DNA of 64,000 bases from G963676095 sp963676095 (GTDB lineage Bacteria > Bacteroidota > Bacteroidia > Bacteroidales > Prolixibacteraceae). Under the pieces are notes generated by a model, which did not search any database, was not told where the DNA came from, and worked only from the letters and a program-made list of their open reading frames with translations. Of the stretch, positions 18,451 through 31,643 are shown piece after piece. Both the position numbers and the translations under genes were made by a program. Every line of letters starts with the position of its first letter. The first letter of the stretch is position 1. The DNA is taken from positions 1,426,001-1,490,000 of the forward strand of contig OY781040.1 in the NCBI GenBank assembly GCA_963676095.1, given 5' to 3'.

Positions 18451-18709
18451 ATAAAAGAATCAGCTTGCTGATCTGCCATCGTTTTTTCTCATCCCCGGCA
18501 TATTCATGGAATCGCATATCCGTCACATGCAAATGGAGATGATCCGGTCCGTTTTTTTATATTATCACAAGCCTCCCTATAGACCATTTTCTTAAGACGG
18601 TCTGGGATTTTTACACCTTTTCCGGGATACAAATCAAGGGAGTTCGTCCTATAATGCTCCAAATACAATTTTCGAAATAGGCAGATTATTTCAATAATAA
18701 CTCAAAATT

Positions 18710-20113
18710 ATGTATAAAGAGAGAGAAACAATCATTGCCAGATTAAGTGTCTGTGGCCAGGTTATACTCACGATTGCCTGTTTTTTGATCATCTGGAGCC
18801 TTACCAGAGGAAATATCAATTACGATATAAAAACAGTCAGTGAAGTCAAAAATTCAGTGATCATCATTGCTTTGCTTTGGTTTATCATTATCGACCAATA
18901 TGGCCTCGGACGAATAATGAGAGTATCCCGTTACCGCACTGTTGTGAAATATTATATCAAAGCAGTACTTACAGGAATTACCCTGTTGTTTGCAATAAAT
19001 ACCCTACTGGATTATAAATCGCTGAGCTATGACCGGCTTGTCTATTTTAGCTCATTGAACATCATCGTCCTATCGTTGCATAAAAACATGATATATGCCG
19101 TGATGCGTTTCCTCAGAAGGAAAGGTTATAATAAAAGACAAATCCTCCTTGTTGCTGATAAAGAAGCTTTAGGCTATATCGATCACCTGATCCGGAATAA
19201 AGACTGGGGTTATCAGATTTGGGCCATCATGACAGACAGCCATTTGGTCAGGGAAAAATACGACGAAGAATACAGGATTATCCCGATAACAAACGACATT
19301 AACCCACTACTAGACAAAAATCCTATCGACGAAGTTATTTATTGCCGCTCATGGCTTAACCAGACAGACTTACAGCACTTTATAACAGCCTGTTCTGAAA
19401 TAGGGGTTGGTTTTTATCACCAACCTAATGTCGTAGAAATAAATGAAGTAAAGGCCCAGTTGATAATTTTAAGTCATCTCCCCTTTATTTCATATAAAAG
19501 CGTACCGGACAATTATCTCGCACTGAAAATCAAGGAAGCATTCGATTTTATATTCAGTCTCTCAGTTCTTATAATAATATTTCCGGTATTAATAATCATA
19601 GCTGTTGCAATTAAGCTCAATGACGGAGGACCGATCCTCTTTAAGCAGAAAAGAGTCGGATTGAATGGCAGACACTTTTTTTGTTTAAAATTCAGGACAA
19701 TGATTGTTAATGCGGAATCATTAAAAACACAATTGATGGGACAAAACGAACAGGAAGGACCAGTTTTTAAAATTACGATGGATCCCCGTGTAACACGTAT
19801 CGGTCGTTTTTTAAGAAAAACCTCTCTGGATGAATTACCTCAGTTCATTAACGTGCTCCGCGGCGACATGTCGGTTGTGGGGCCAAGACCTCCTATTCCT
19901 TCAGAAGTAGAACAGTACGAAAGGTGGCAAAACAGAAGGCTCAGTATGAAACCCGGGATAACCTGCCTCTGGCAGGTTTCAGGGCGGAACAATATCCCTT
20001 TCAGCAAGTGGATGAAACTTGATATGGAATATATAGACAACTGGTCTCTGAAACTTGATCTTTTACTGATATTAAAAACAATAAAGGTAATGCTCACCGG
20101 TAATGGTAAATAA
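18710..20113 (+). CDS. wcaJ: Undecaprenyl-phosphate sugar phosphotransferase (WcaJ-like)
   Basis: This 467-residue protein is a polyprenyl-phosphate hexose-1-phosphate transferase. N-terminal hydrophobic helices and a Rossmann-like middle precede the catalytic bacterial-sugar-transferase domain (from about residue 275). That domain shows a long hydrophobic hairpin, GGPILFKQKRVGLNGRHF, LKFRTM, TRIGRFLRKTSLDELPQ, NVLRGDMSVVGPRPP and KPGITCLWQVSGRN. It starts repeat-unit synthesis by putting the first sugar phosphate (glucose or galactose in known members) on undecaprenyl phosphate at the inner membrane. Confidence 0.93.
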   Translation: MYKERETIIARLSVCGQVILTIACFLIIWSLTRGNINYDIKTVSEVKNSVIIIALLWFIIIDQYGLGRIMRVSRYRTVVKYYIKAVLTGITLLFAINTLLDYKSLSYDRLVYFSSLNIIVLSLHKNMIYAVMRFLRRKGYNKRQILLVADKEALGYIDHLIRNKDWGYQIWAIMTDSHLVREKYDEEYRIIPITNDINPLLDKNPIDEVIYCRSWLNQTDLQHFITACSEIGVGFYHQPNVVEINEVKAQLIILSHLPFISYKSVPDNYLALKIKEAFDFIFSLSVLIIIFPVLIIIAVAIKLNDGGPILFKQKRVGLNGRHFFCLKFRTMIVNAESLKTQLMGQNEQEGPVFKITMDPRVTRIGRFLRKTSLDELPQFINVLRGDMSVVGPRPPIPSEVEQYERWQNRRLSMKPGITCLWQVSGRNNIPFSKWMKLDMEYIDNWSLKLDLLLILKTIKVMLTGNGK

Positions 20114-20274
20114 GCCGTACCTGTGACCAACCGGTTTAGACGGCCTTTCTCTCCTAAAAATAAAGCGTTAAAAATATGTAATGCACGATGTGCTCAATCG
20201 TGGAACCTTTTATTCAATATCTTACAAAAAGGGAATACGCAAATTTCAGAATGTCAAATTGAAAAAATAAACAC

Positions 20275-21060
20275 ATGAAAAATAGAAAAAACATAGTATT
20301 ACCCGTGCTCTTCATATCCGGCATTTTTATAATGTCATGCAGCACCAAAAAAAACATAACCTATCTCATGGACCTTGAAGATGAGGCAACAATGAAGGGA
20401 GTGCCGGCAGATCCGGAAGAACATACGATTCGCCCCAATGACAACCTGTATGTCAGCGTAAGGACGATTAACCCGGAAATCAATGAACTTTTTGCCAATA
20501 CCGGAGGCAGTGAAGGAGCATCAGCCCCAAGATATGAGTCAGGAGCAGGACAATATATTAGTGGTTATCAGGTAGATAATGACGGGCTGATCATACTACC
20601 GGTGATCGGGGCTGTAAAACTGAAAGGACTTACGCTAAAACAGGCACAGACAGAAATACAAAAAAAGGCTGATGAATACCTGAAGGAGGCTAACATACAG
20701 GTGAAACTGCTAAACTTTAAAATCAATATCCTTGGAGAAGTCAGCAAACCAGGGGTTTATTATAACTATAATAATTCACTTACTATATTGGAGAGTATCG
20801 GCATGGCCGGTGGTATTACAGAATACGCCGGATTAAAAGATGTTGTAGTGGTAAGAATGACACCGGATGGAACAAAATCATACAAAATAGACCTGACTAA
20901 AAAAAATGCGCTCAAATCGGAAGCCTTTTCCCTGCAACCTAACGACCTAGTGTACATCAAGCCCCAATCCATGAAATCAACCCGTTTAAATTCAGGGATG
21001 TATTCACTTTTCCTGTCAAGCATATCAACGATTATACTGATCCTTAAATTTTGGAATTAA
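20275..21060 (+). CDS. wza: Polysaccharide export outer-membrane lipoprotein (Wza-like)
   Basis: This 261-residue protein has a lipoprotein signal with lipobox IMSC (Cys22). It then has a polysaccharide-export domain (HTIRPNDNLYVSVRTINPE), DNDGLIILPVIGAVKLKGLT, and an SLBB segment INILGEVSKPGVYY. It forms or supports the outer-membrane exit channel for the polymer. A C-terminal hydrophobic stretch (LFLSSISTIILILKFW), rather than an amphipathic Wza helix, ends the protein, as in other Bacteroidota Wza homologues. It is followed by the Wzc gene, its normal partner. Confidence 0.92.
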   Translation: MKNRKNIVLPVLFISGIFIMSCSTKKNITYLMDLEDEATMKGVPADPEEHTIRPNDNLYVSVRTINPEINELFANTGGSEGASAPRYESGAGQYISGYQVDNDGLIILPVIGAVKLKGLTLKQAQTEIQKKADEYLKEANIQVKLLNFKINILGEVSKPGVYYNYNNSLTILESIGMAGGITEYAGLKDVVVVRMTPDGTKSYKIDLTKKNALKSEAFSLQPNDLVYIKPQSMKSTRLNSGMYSLFLSSISTIILILKFWN

Positions 21061-21117
21061 AGCTAAAAACCATGCTTATGAAATAAAAAATTTGTCAATA
21101 ACTTGAAAAAATTTGCC

Positions 21118-23484
21118 ATGAGAAAAATTGAAAACTTTAATAATTCACTGGAGAAAGAAGATACGATTGCTGTAAAAAAATTTCTTCATCGCCTCTACCG
21201 GAATTCATTCTGGTTTATTTTTAGCATGTTGCTTTGTACGGGAGCAGCTTATTTTTTAACCAAATACATGGATCCTGTCTACGAATCTAAAACGTTGCTG
21301 CTTATTAATCATGAATCGAATGTCGATGTTCTGAGTGAAGGAGGTGCTCTTGGACAGGTCCTGAATAAAGACGTCAATATTCAGAATCAAATCGGGATAC
21401 TCTCCTCAATGTCCTTAAACAAGCAGGTCCTTAACAACCTGGATTGGACAACAGCATGGTTTCGCAAAGATATTTTCAGGGATCATGACCTTTATGGTAA
21501 AGAACCTTTTATTGTCACTATGCCTCCGAAAGCATTCAACCTGTACGATGTCCCGGTATATGTTTCAATGATCGATTCTTTGAACTACCGGGTAACCATC
21601 GAAGCGGTATTCACTTATCACGGACTAAAAACGGCACTTAATGTTTCGGAAACAAGAAAATTTGGAGAACCCTTTAGCAACAAGTTTTTCAATTTCACCA
21701 TTTGGAAAAAAGACGAAAAAACAACCGGCACCTGTTATTTTAAATTTATTGATCCCAAGTGGCAAACCATGCTTTATACCTCAAAAATTAAAGTAACCCC
21801 GGAAGAAAGAAATTCAGATCTACTCAATGTTACATTGAAAGATTCTGACCCACAAAGGGCTGAAGACTACCTGAACGAATTAAGTAAAGTTTTTATCCAG
21901 TTCGGGTTAATTGAAAAAAACAAAAAGTCGTCGAGCACAGTAAAATTTATTGACAGCCAGTTATCGGGTGTTATTGATACGCTTAGGGAGACAGGCCGTA
22001 ATTTTTCTTCCTTCCGGTCACAGAACCAAATTATCAATATTGGTCAGGAGGGAGACCTGATCGTACAAAACATGGGGCAGCTGCAAACAGAACAGCAAGA
22101 TGAACAAACCCGTCTCGACTATTATGAGAACCTCCAGAAATATCTAAATGATAAGGAAAAAATGAAAGAGGTGATCGTTCCTTCTGTTGTCGGAATAACA
22201 GATGCATCGCTGACCAGCCTGATTAGTAAGCTTGGCGATCTTTACAGCCACAGAGAGATCATCTCCTATTCTGTAAAAGACAAAAACCCAAGTTATGTAC
22301 TTATCCAGAATGAAATCGATTTAACCACTCAAAAACTGAAAGAAAACCTGTCCAGTTTGATAAACAATTCAAAAATTATACTGAGTAACCTTGACCGTAG
22401 AATTGGAAACATGAATTCGCAACTCCAGGCCTACCCGAAAACAGAACAGGAACTCATGAATATCAAACGTTCATTCGACCTGAACAATGACCTGTACACT
22501 TTCTTACTGAAAAAAAGGGCAGAAGCGGCCATTACCCATGCCTCCAACACTCCTGATGCGCAAATAGTAGATCAGGCAGGAGAGGATACAACCACCAAAA
22601 TAGGACCGAAACCGGTTTTTAACATAGCTGCCGGAGCAGTTACAGGATTCGCAATTCCATTGATCATCATGATGATTGCATCCTATTTCAACGATCGCAT
22701 CCATTCGGCAGAAGAAATAGAACAAATGTCTGACCTACAAGTGATCGGAAATATTGTAACCAATAAGCATAAAAAGGAGCTGACTCCGGCAATAAAATAT
22801 CCCCGTTCTGCACTGGCCGAGTCATTCAGAGAGTTACGGACCAATCTTCGGTTTCTGAATAACCAGGAAAAACCAAAAGTAGTAAGCGTTAACTCTGTAA
22901 TTCCTAAAGAGGGCAAATCATTTATGTCTGTAAACCTGGCATCCATGATAGCCATCAATAGCATGAAAGTTCTAATTATCGATTGTGATTTGCGAAAACC
23001 GAGTCTTCATAAATATTTCGGATGCAAAAATCAGGTAGGATTAAGTACTTATCTAACAGGACAAGACAGCATAGAAAAAATTATCCAGACAACTCCAATC
23101 GGGAACCTTTCACTTATTTCTGCCGGGTCCACACCTCCAAATCCTTCAGAAATACTGGAAACGGGAAAACTGGAAGAGCTGATAAGAGACTCAAGGAGCC
23201 GTTTCGATTATATAATTGTTGACAATCCCCCTTTGAGCCTTGTCTCGGATGGAATAATCATCAGTCAGTTCACTGATGTAAACCTGTTCGTACTCAGGCA
23301 GGATTACAGTACAAAAGGAGAAGTACGTTTCATTAACCACATGCACATTAACAAATCAATGAAGAACGCAGGAATCATTCTCAATGATATCCATATACGG
23401 AAGCACTCTCAAGTAGGATACTATGGTGCAAAATATAGTTATCGGCACAGTTATGGGTATGGATATTATCTTGAAACAACATAA
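21118..23484 (+). CDS. wzc: Polysaccharide co-polymerase with tyrosine-kinase domain (Wzc)
   Basis: This protein of about 788 residues joins an N-terminal Wzz-type chain-length domain (membrane helix FWFIFSMLLCTGAAYFL, a long periplasmic coiled-coil part, and a second helix near residue 510) to a BY-kinase. Walker A is VIPKEGKSFMSVN near residue 595, Walker A' is VLIIDCDLRKPSLHKYF, and Walker B is YIIVDNPP near 699. The C-terminal ~24 residues hold eight tyrosines, the autophosphorylation cluster. A TTG at 21103 is in frame; the ATG at 21118 is preferred. It controls polymer length and export together with Wza and Wzy. Confidence 0.94.
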   Translation: MRKIENFNNSLEKEDTIAVKKFLHRLYRNSFWFIFSMLLCTGAAYFLTKYMDPVYESKTLLLINHESNVDVLSEGGALGQVLNKDVNIQNQIGILSSMSLNKQVLNNLDWTTAWFRKDIFRDHDLYGKEPFIVTMPPKAFNLYDVPVYVSMIDSLNYRVTIEAVFTYHGLKTALNVSETRKFGEPFSNKFFNFTIWKKDEKTTGTCYFKFIDPKWQTMLYTSKIKVTPEERNSDLLNVTLKDSDPQRAEDYLNELSKVFIQFGLIEKNKKSSSTVKFIDSQLSGVIDTLRETGRNFSSFRSQNQIINIGQEGDLIVQNMGQLQTEQQDEQTRLDYYENLQKYLNDKEKMKEVIVPSVVGITDASLTSLISKLGDLYSHREIISYSVKDKNPSYVLIQNEIDLTTQKLKENLSSLINNSKIILSNLDRRIGNMNSQLQAYPKTEQELMNIKRSFDLNNDLYTFLLKKRAEAAITHASNTPDAQIVDQAGEDTTTKIGPKPVFNIAAGAVTGFAIPLIIMMIASYFNDRIHSAEEIEQMSDLQVIGNIVTNKHKKELTPAIKYPRSALAESFRELRTNLRFLNNQEKPKVVSVNSVIPKEGKSFMSVNLASMIAINSMKVLIIDCDLRKPSLHKYFGCKNQVGLSTYLTGQDSIEKIIQTTPIGNLSLISAGSTPPNPSEILETGKLEELIRDSRSRFDYIIVDNPPLSLVSDGIIISQFTDVNLFVLRQDYSTKGEVRFINHMHINKSMKNAGIILNDIHIRKHSQVGYYGAKYSYRHSYGYGYYLETT

Positions 23485-23538
23485 TTTTTTCAATTCAGTT
23501 AATTTTGCTATTTTCGATAAACTTTAGTCTTATTGTTT

Positions 23539-23925
23539 ATGATTATAGCTATTGACTTTGACGGAACTATTGTTGAGCATCAATATCCCCGGATAGGGAA
23601 AGAAATTCCTTTTGCAACTGACACTTTAAAAATGTTACAAAAAGATGGGCATCGGCTCATCCTATGGACCTTCAGAAAAGAAAAAGAACTGGAAGAGGCT
23701 GTAAACTACTGCCGAGGGAAAGGGGTAGAGTTTTATGCAGTCAACAAAAGTTACCCGGAAGAAGTTTTTGATGAGACCGTCAGCCGCAAAATTCATGCAG
23801 ATCTTTTTATAGACGACAGGAATATCGGAGGATTACCCGACTGGGGATTGATTTACCAAATAATTAGCGGCAACGCAGATGACAATACGAAAAAAAAGAA
23901 AGGTTTTTTTAATTTTCTCAAGTGA
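23539..23925 (+). CDS. Small HAD-superfamily phosphatase-like protein
   Basis: This 128-residue protein starts IIAIDFDGTIVEHQYPRIG, the HAD motif I with nucleophile and acid/base aspartates (DxD). Motif II is LILWTFR and a later acidic site is LFIDDRNIGG. The protein lacks a large cap and resembles short Bacteroides HAD proteins of the BT0820 type. These often end polysaccharide loci, and their substrate is not established. A TTG two codons upstream is in frame, but the ATG at 23539 is the likely start. TAATTTTG at 23500-23507 may be its -7 box. Confidence 0.75.
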   Translation: MIIAIDFDGTIVEHQYPRIGKEIPFATDTLKMLQKDGHRLILWTFRKEKELEEAVNYCRGKGVEFYAVNKSYPEEVFDETVSRKIHADLFIDDRNIGGLPDWGLIYQIISGNADDNTKKKKGFFNFLK

Positions 23926-23968
23926 CAAATACTTATACTCTGGTGGTAATTTTCCTGACCGCGCAGAT

Positions 23969-24006
23969 AAAAGGCGTAGCTTTTCATTGGGCTATGCCTT
24001 TTCTTT
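23969..24006 (+). terminator. Intrinsic terminator of the polysaccharide locus
   Basis: AAAAGGCGTAGC (23969-23980) pairs with GCTATGCCTTTT (23991-24002) around a 10-base loop and runs into CTTTTATT. The stem has one mismatch/wobble. It lies 44 bases after the HAD gene, the last gene of the block. Confidence 0.8.
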
Positions 24007-24324
24007 TATTCCAATGTTTTAAAGTAATTCTGGAGTCCGTAATGTGGATTTACTATTTATCCGGAACGGGAGTTTCTGTTGGGGTTTCTTTTTTTACGGC
24101 CCGGTAGCCCGGCTTCGTTTTATATCACATGATTTTAATCCGGTAATGCAGAACATCGCGTTTTGGGGTCCGTCAAGACGTCCTGCGGAGGGTCCGTTTT
24201 GACAAGATTTTTGTATCCTTTTCATCGACTGGAAAAGCAGGAGCCTGTCCGGCATAAGGACTGATATTACAAAAAATGTTGTTGGTTGTGCCCTGAATCC
24301 GCATCCGGTAAACTCCTAATAAAA

Positions 24325-24352
24325 AACCCCGGGCTCTTTTGAACCCGGGGTT
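24325..24352 (-). terminator. Intrinsic terminator of the rRNA operon
   Basis: AACCCCGGG and CCCGGGGTT form a perfect 9-bp stem around a 10-base loop. On the minus strand it is followed by TTTTTTATT just after 5S rRNA. It is the expected end of the rRNA transcript. Confidence 0.85.
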
Positions 24353-24361
24353 AACTTTAAA

Positions 24362-24472
24362 AGTGGCAACGACCTACTCTCCCACGTCTCCGCAGTACCA
24401 TCGGCGCGGGCGGGCTTAACTTCTCTGTTCGGAATGGTCAGAGGTGGGACCCCGCCGCTTTAATCACCTTGT
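24362..24472 (-). rRNA. rrf: 5S ribosomal RNA
   Basis: Read on the minus strand, the sequence has the conserved 5S core: GGTCCCACCTCTGACCATTC, CGAACAGAGAAGTTAAGC, then GCCGATGGTACTGC and GGGAGAGTAGGTCG. The ends are estimated to within a few bases from the terminal helix. It follows 23S by about 140 bases and precedes the operon terminator. Confidence 0.93.
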
Positions 24473-24609
24473 TTTCTTTTTCTGGCTTTACTTCTCCGGT
24501 AAAACCAACACTTAAATTTCTTTCCAGTATTTCTTTTACACCTTTTTGTTTTTCTATCTCAGGTGTAATTGACATCTCCGGGAAAAGAATGAAAAATCTT
24601 TTCTTGCCT

Positions 24610-27493
<2,884 letters not shown>

Positions 27494-27783
27494 CTGTTTC
27501 TTTTCGTTGATCTTTTTGATCTGTATTTTTCCCAGGCACCATTGATGATGCCTTTCTTTTTTTTCAAGGTTTGAATGTCTTTCTCATTCTTTTTTTTCCC
27601 AGCATGTCAAAGAACTTTCAGGATCGGGCTTTTGCCCTCTGCCTTCGTGGGAATAAACCAACCGAATGGTTTGTCGGGCTTCTTAACGCCCTGTTTTCTC
27701 TAAACTAATTCCCTTTTGTATTGCTTAATTTCTTCTGAACTCCCGCAGTATTTTTACTGCTATTCCCTCTTTTTCCTTCTCTG
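27494..27783 (-). other. 16S-23S spacer, part between tRNA-Ala and 23S
   Basis: No gene is seen here. The plus strand is pyrimidine-rich. On the minus strand GTTCTTTGACAT (complement at 27604-27615) resembles the boxA-type antitermination sequence found in many Bacteroidota rRNA spacers; I rate that as a guess. Confidence 0.5.
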
Positions 27784-27857
27784 TGGAGAATAAGGGAGTC
27801 GAACCCTTGACCTCCTGAATGCAAATCAGGCGCTCTAGCCAACTGAGCTAATCCCCC
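27784..27857 (-). tRNA. tRNA-Ala (TGC)
   Basis: On the minus strand the acceptor GGGGGAT pairs with ATTCTCC (with G-T pairs). The D arm starts TAGCTCAG, the anticodon stem CCTGA/TCAGG encloses TTTGCAT with anticodon TGC, and the T arm is normal (GGTTCGACTCC). CCA is not encoded. It sits in the 16S-23S spacer, as usual. Confidence 0.95.
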
Positions 27858-27863
27858 TGGACG

Positions 27864-27937
27864 TAGTCCCGCCCAGACTTGAACTGGGGACCTCTACATT
27901 ATCAGTGTAGCGCTCTAACCAGCTGAGCTACGGGACT
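27864..27937 (-). tRNA. tRNA-Ile (GAT)
   Basis: On the minus strand the acceptor AGTCCCG pairs with CGGGACT. It is followed by TAGCTCAG, the anticodon stem CTACA/TGTAG with loop CTGATAA (anticodon GAT), and the T arm GTTCAAGTC. CCA is not encoded. It is 6 bases upstream of tRNA-Ala in the direction of transcription. Confidence 0.95.
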
Positions 27938-28064
27938 GTATTACCTTATCTTGCTCCAAGCCATAAGCTCTTCGCCAACAGCCTGCGCTCCTGCTTCTTC
28001 TTCCTTCTATATCTTTAAAAAGGTAGGGAAAGGTTTCTGCTATCCGGTTTTTTCCGGTCGCTCC

Positions 28065-29584
<1,520 letters not shown>

Positions 29585-30171
29585 ATCAATCTTGTTAATG
29601 TTCTTGGCTCCCGGTTATTTCCCTTTGATAGCGTTTTCCTTTCTTTCCTACCTTTTCATTTTCTTCAATGAACTCTTGTTCTTTTCCCCTCCCCGCCTTC
29701 ATCATTATTCCAGCGTTCGGGGCGACAAAATTAATAACTCTTTCTGTTATTTCCAAAACTTTTTTGAAGTTTTTTTTCAACCTTGTCCCTGAACTCCTTT
29801 GGCGGTTTCCCTTCTTTTTCCGGCCCCGGTCTTTAGCTAAACCTCATCCGAATTTCTCCCGTTTAACCCCCTCGCCCTCTCCCGTAGCCCGGGGCTTCTA
29901 AACCCCCTTCGTTCCTGAAAGCGGGTGCAAATATAGACACTCTTTTTTTCTGCGCAATACCTTAACCCCTCTTTTTTCTGTCTTTTTTTTTATATCCCCC
30001 CATTCACCCTACTAATCAATAACTTATTATATCCCCCTTTTTTCAATCATCCCCTAGCTCTGTTTTATATCCCATCTACCATCCCCAAATCTGCCGGCTA
30101 TTATGTTACCCGACCAATCTAAAAGAACCAACTATTCCTTCGCTTCCTTCAATGTAAATTCCGAAATTTCT
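29585..30171. other. rRNA leader and promoter region, no gene
   Basis: The right part (29936-30171) separates the rRNA promoter from the end of anmK. The left part (29585-29921) is the rRNA leader. The plus strand is rich in pyrimidine runs. Open frames here look accidental. Confidence 0.6.
29928..29957 (-). promoter_or_regulatory. rRNA operon promoter
   Basis: On the minus strand, TTG (complement of 29955-29957) lies 19 bases before TATATTTG (complement of 29928-29935). This matches the Bacteroidota -33/-7 pattern. Transcription would start near 29921, giving a leader of about 335 bases before 16S. Confidence 0.7.
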
Positions 30172-31293
30172 TCATCCTTCAGAGACTTCGTACACTGCCC
30201 CGAGCATTACGTTTCGGGAAGCGCCGGTTACCGAAGGCAAATTCCCGCTTTGTCTGGTTATCCGTCTCATGGCCAGCCAGGCAAAAGCGACAGCCTCAAC
30301 CCATTGAACCGGGACACCCAGCTCATCAGTCGTTCCGATCTTTATTCCGGATAAAAGAGATGACATTCTTTGCAATAAAAATTTATTGAACGCACCCCCT
30401 CCGCAAACATAAAGTGCAGCTATCTCCCTTGCATAATTTTTCACTGCCTCTGCCACAGAAAAGGCCGTCAGTTCCAGCAAGGTTGCCTGCACATCTTCCG
30501 CTCTACAACCAGGGAAGAGTTCCAAATGTTTCCCAAGCCATTTCAGATTGAAAAGCTCTCTTCCGGTACTCTTAGGCGGGGGCATTCTGAAGTAGTTATC
30601 TGAAATCATCGAATTTAGCAAACCGGACATTACCGAGCCGGAAGCGGCCCACTCCCCGTTATAATCAAAGTTCTGCCCCTTGTTTTCCCGGATCCAGGCA
30701 TCCATCAGGCAATTGGCCGGCCCGGTGTCAAAGCCAAGTACATCGTTGTCGTTTTGGGAAAGCACGGTGAGGTTTGCAATTCCTCCGAGGTTCAATATTC
30801 CTCTTTTCTCATCTTTATTATTCAAAAAATATTGATGGAAAGCTGGAGCCAAAGGGGCCCCTCCTCCTCCGAAAGCCATGTCCATTCGCCTAAAATCAGT
30901 GATCGTTGTGATACCGGTACGGGCGGCGATCAGATTTCCATCTCCGATCTGCATCGTGAAGGGGTAACGGGATCCAGGAGAATGAAAAATTGTTTGTCCA
31001 TGGCAACCAATGGCCCGGATATCACTCTTTTTAATACCCTGTTTTGAAACCAACTCGTTGATGCAACCAGCATAGCTTAAAGCCAGGCGATGGTCTATTT
31101 CCCCGAGTTTTTGCAGGTTAATACCGAATGAGCGGACAATCTCCTCCAAATCGGCTTTCAGATCGGCAGGAAAAGAATGAGAACAACTTCCTGCCAAAAT
31201 AACCTTTCCTTTTTCAAAACCGGCCAATACAGCATCTATTCCATCTATACTGGTCCCAGACATAACTCCGATGTAGAATTCCATATTGTTCAT
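30172..31293 (-). CDS. anmK: Anhydro-N-acetylmuramic acid kinase
   Basis: This protein of about 373 residues has the AnmK signatures: IGVMSGTSIDGIDAVL (ATP/phosphate site), GCHGQTIFH, GDGNLIAARTGITTI, GGGGAPLAPAFH, LNLGGIANLT and GFDTGPANCLMD. It phosphorylates and opens 1,6-anhydro-MurNAc during cell-wall recycling in the cytoplasm. A start up to 60 bases earlier (31353) is in frame, but it adds residues not expected before the first strand, so MNNMEFYIGVM is preferred. It is oriented toward the rRNA operon and appears to be transcribed alone, since a terminator stands between it and the acyl-CoA dehydrogenase gene. Confidence 0.93.
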   Translation of the reverse strand: MNNMEFYIGVMSGTSIDGIDAVLAGFEKGKVILAGSCSHSFPADLKADLEEIVRSFGINLQKLGEIDHRLALSYAGCINELVSKQGIKKSDIRAIGCHGQTIFHSPGSRYPFTMQIGDGNLIAARTGITTITDFRRMDMAFGGGGAPLAPAFHQYFLNNKDEKRGILNLGGIANLTVLSQNDNDVLGFDTGPANCLMDAWIRENKGQNFDYNGEWAASGSVMSGLLNSMISDNYFRMPPPKSTGRELFNLKWLGKHLELFPGCRAEDVQATLLELTAFSVAEAVKNYAREIAALYVCGGGAFNKFLLQRMSSLLSGIKIGTTDELGVPVQWVEAVAFAWLAMRRITRQSGNLPSVTGASRNVMLGAVYEVSEG

Positions 31294-31643
31294 TTTACCT
31301 GATTTTCCTAATTTCCTCACTGCTAACCGCACCAAGTGATTGACAAGCGACAACCGCTTTATCTCGTGCCCTGTCCTTTTTGCCCTGTTTTCAGCGCCAT
31401 TATGCCTTTATACGGTTCTTCAAACAATTCAAACAATAAAAAAAATACACCATCCCTGATCCATTTTCCATACACCACGGACTGCCATTTAGTTGCGAAA
31501 CCAGACTAGTTAATCTCAATATTACAAAAAAAGAGAGAGATTTTCCCTATGCAGGTCAACCTCTCTCCAAACATTATGCAAATTAAGCTAATTTTCAAGA
31601 ACTTAACTATTTTTCTAAATCAGTCATAACCCATAAAACCGGG
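31294..31643. other. Gap between the acyl-CoA dehydrogenase gene and anmK
   Basis: No gene is seen here. It holds the terminator of the etf operon at 31525-31568. I do not see a convincing TAnnTTTG promoter for anmK. Confidence 0.6.
31525..31568 (-). terminator. Terminator of the etfB-etfA-acd operon
   Basis: On the minus strand GAGAGAG pairs with CTCTCTC across a loop of about 20 bases, followed by a run of seven T. It is about 80 bases beyond the stop of the acyl-CoA dehydrogenase gene. Confidence 0.75.

Larger units (their letters stand above)
23926..24361. other. Gap between the polysaccharide locus and the rRNA operon
   Basis: I see no supportable gene in this stretch. It contains the terminator of the polysaccharide locus at its left end and the rRNA terminator at its right end, which face each other. 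The middle (about 24010-24320) shows no clear motif. Confidence 0.6.

Noticed and set aside
23922..24107. Possible small gene after the HAD protein
   Set aside because: It overlaps the stop of the HAD gene and runs through the terminator hairpin.
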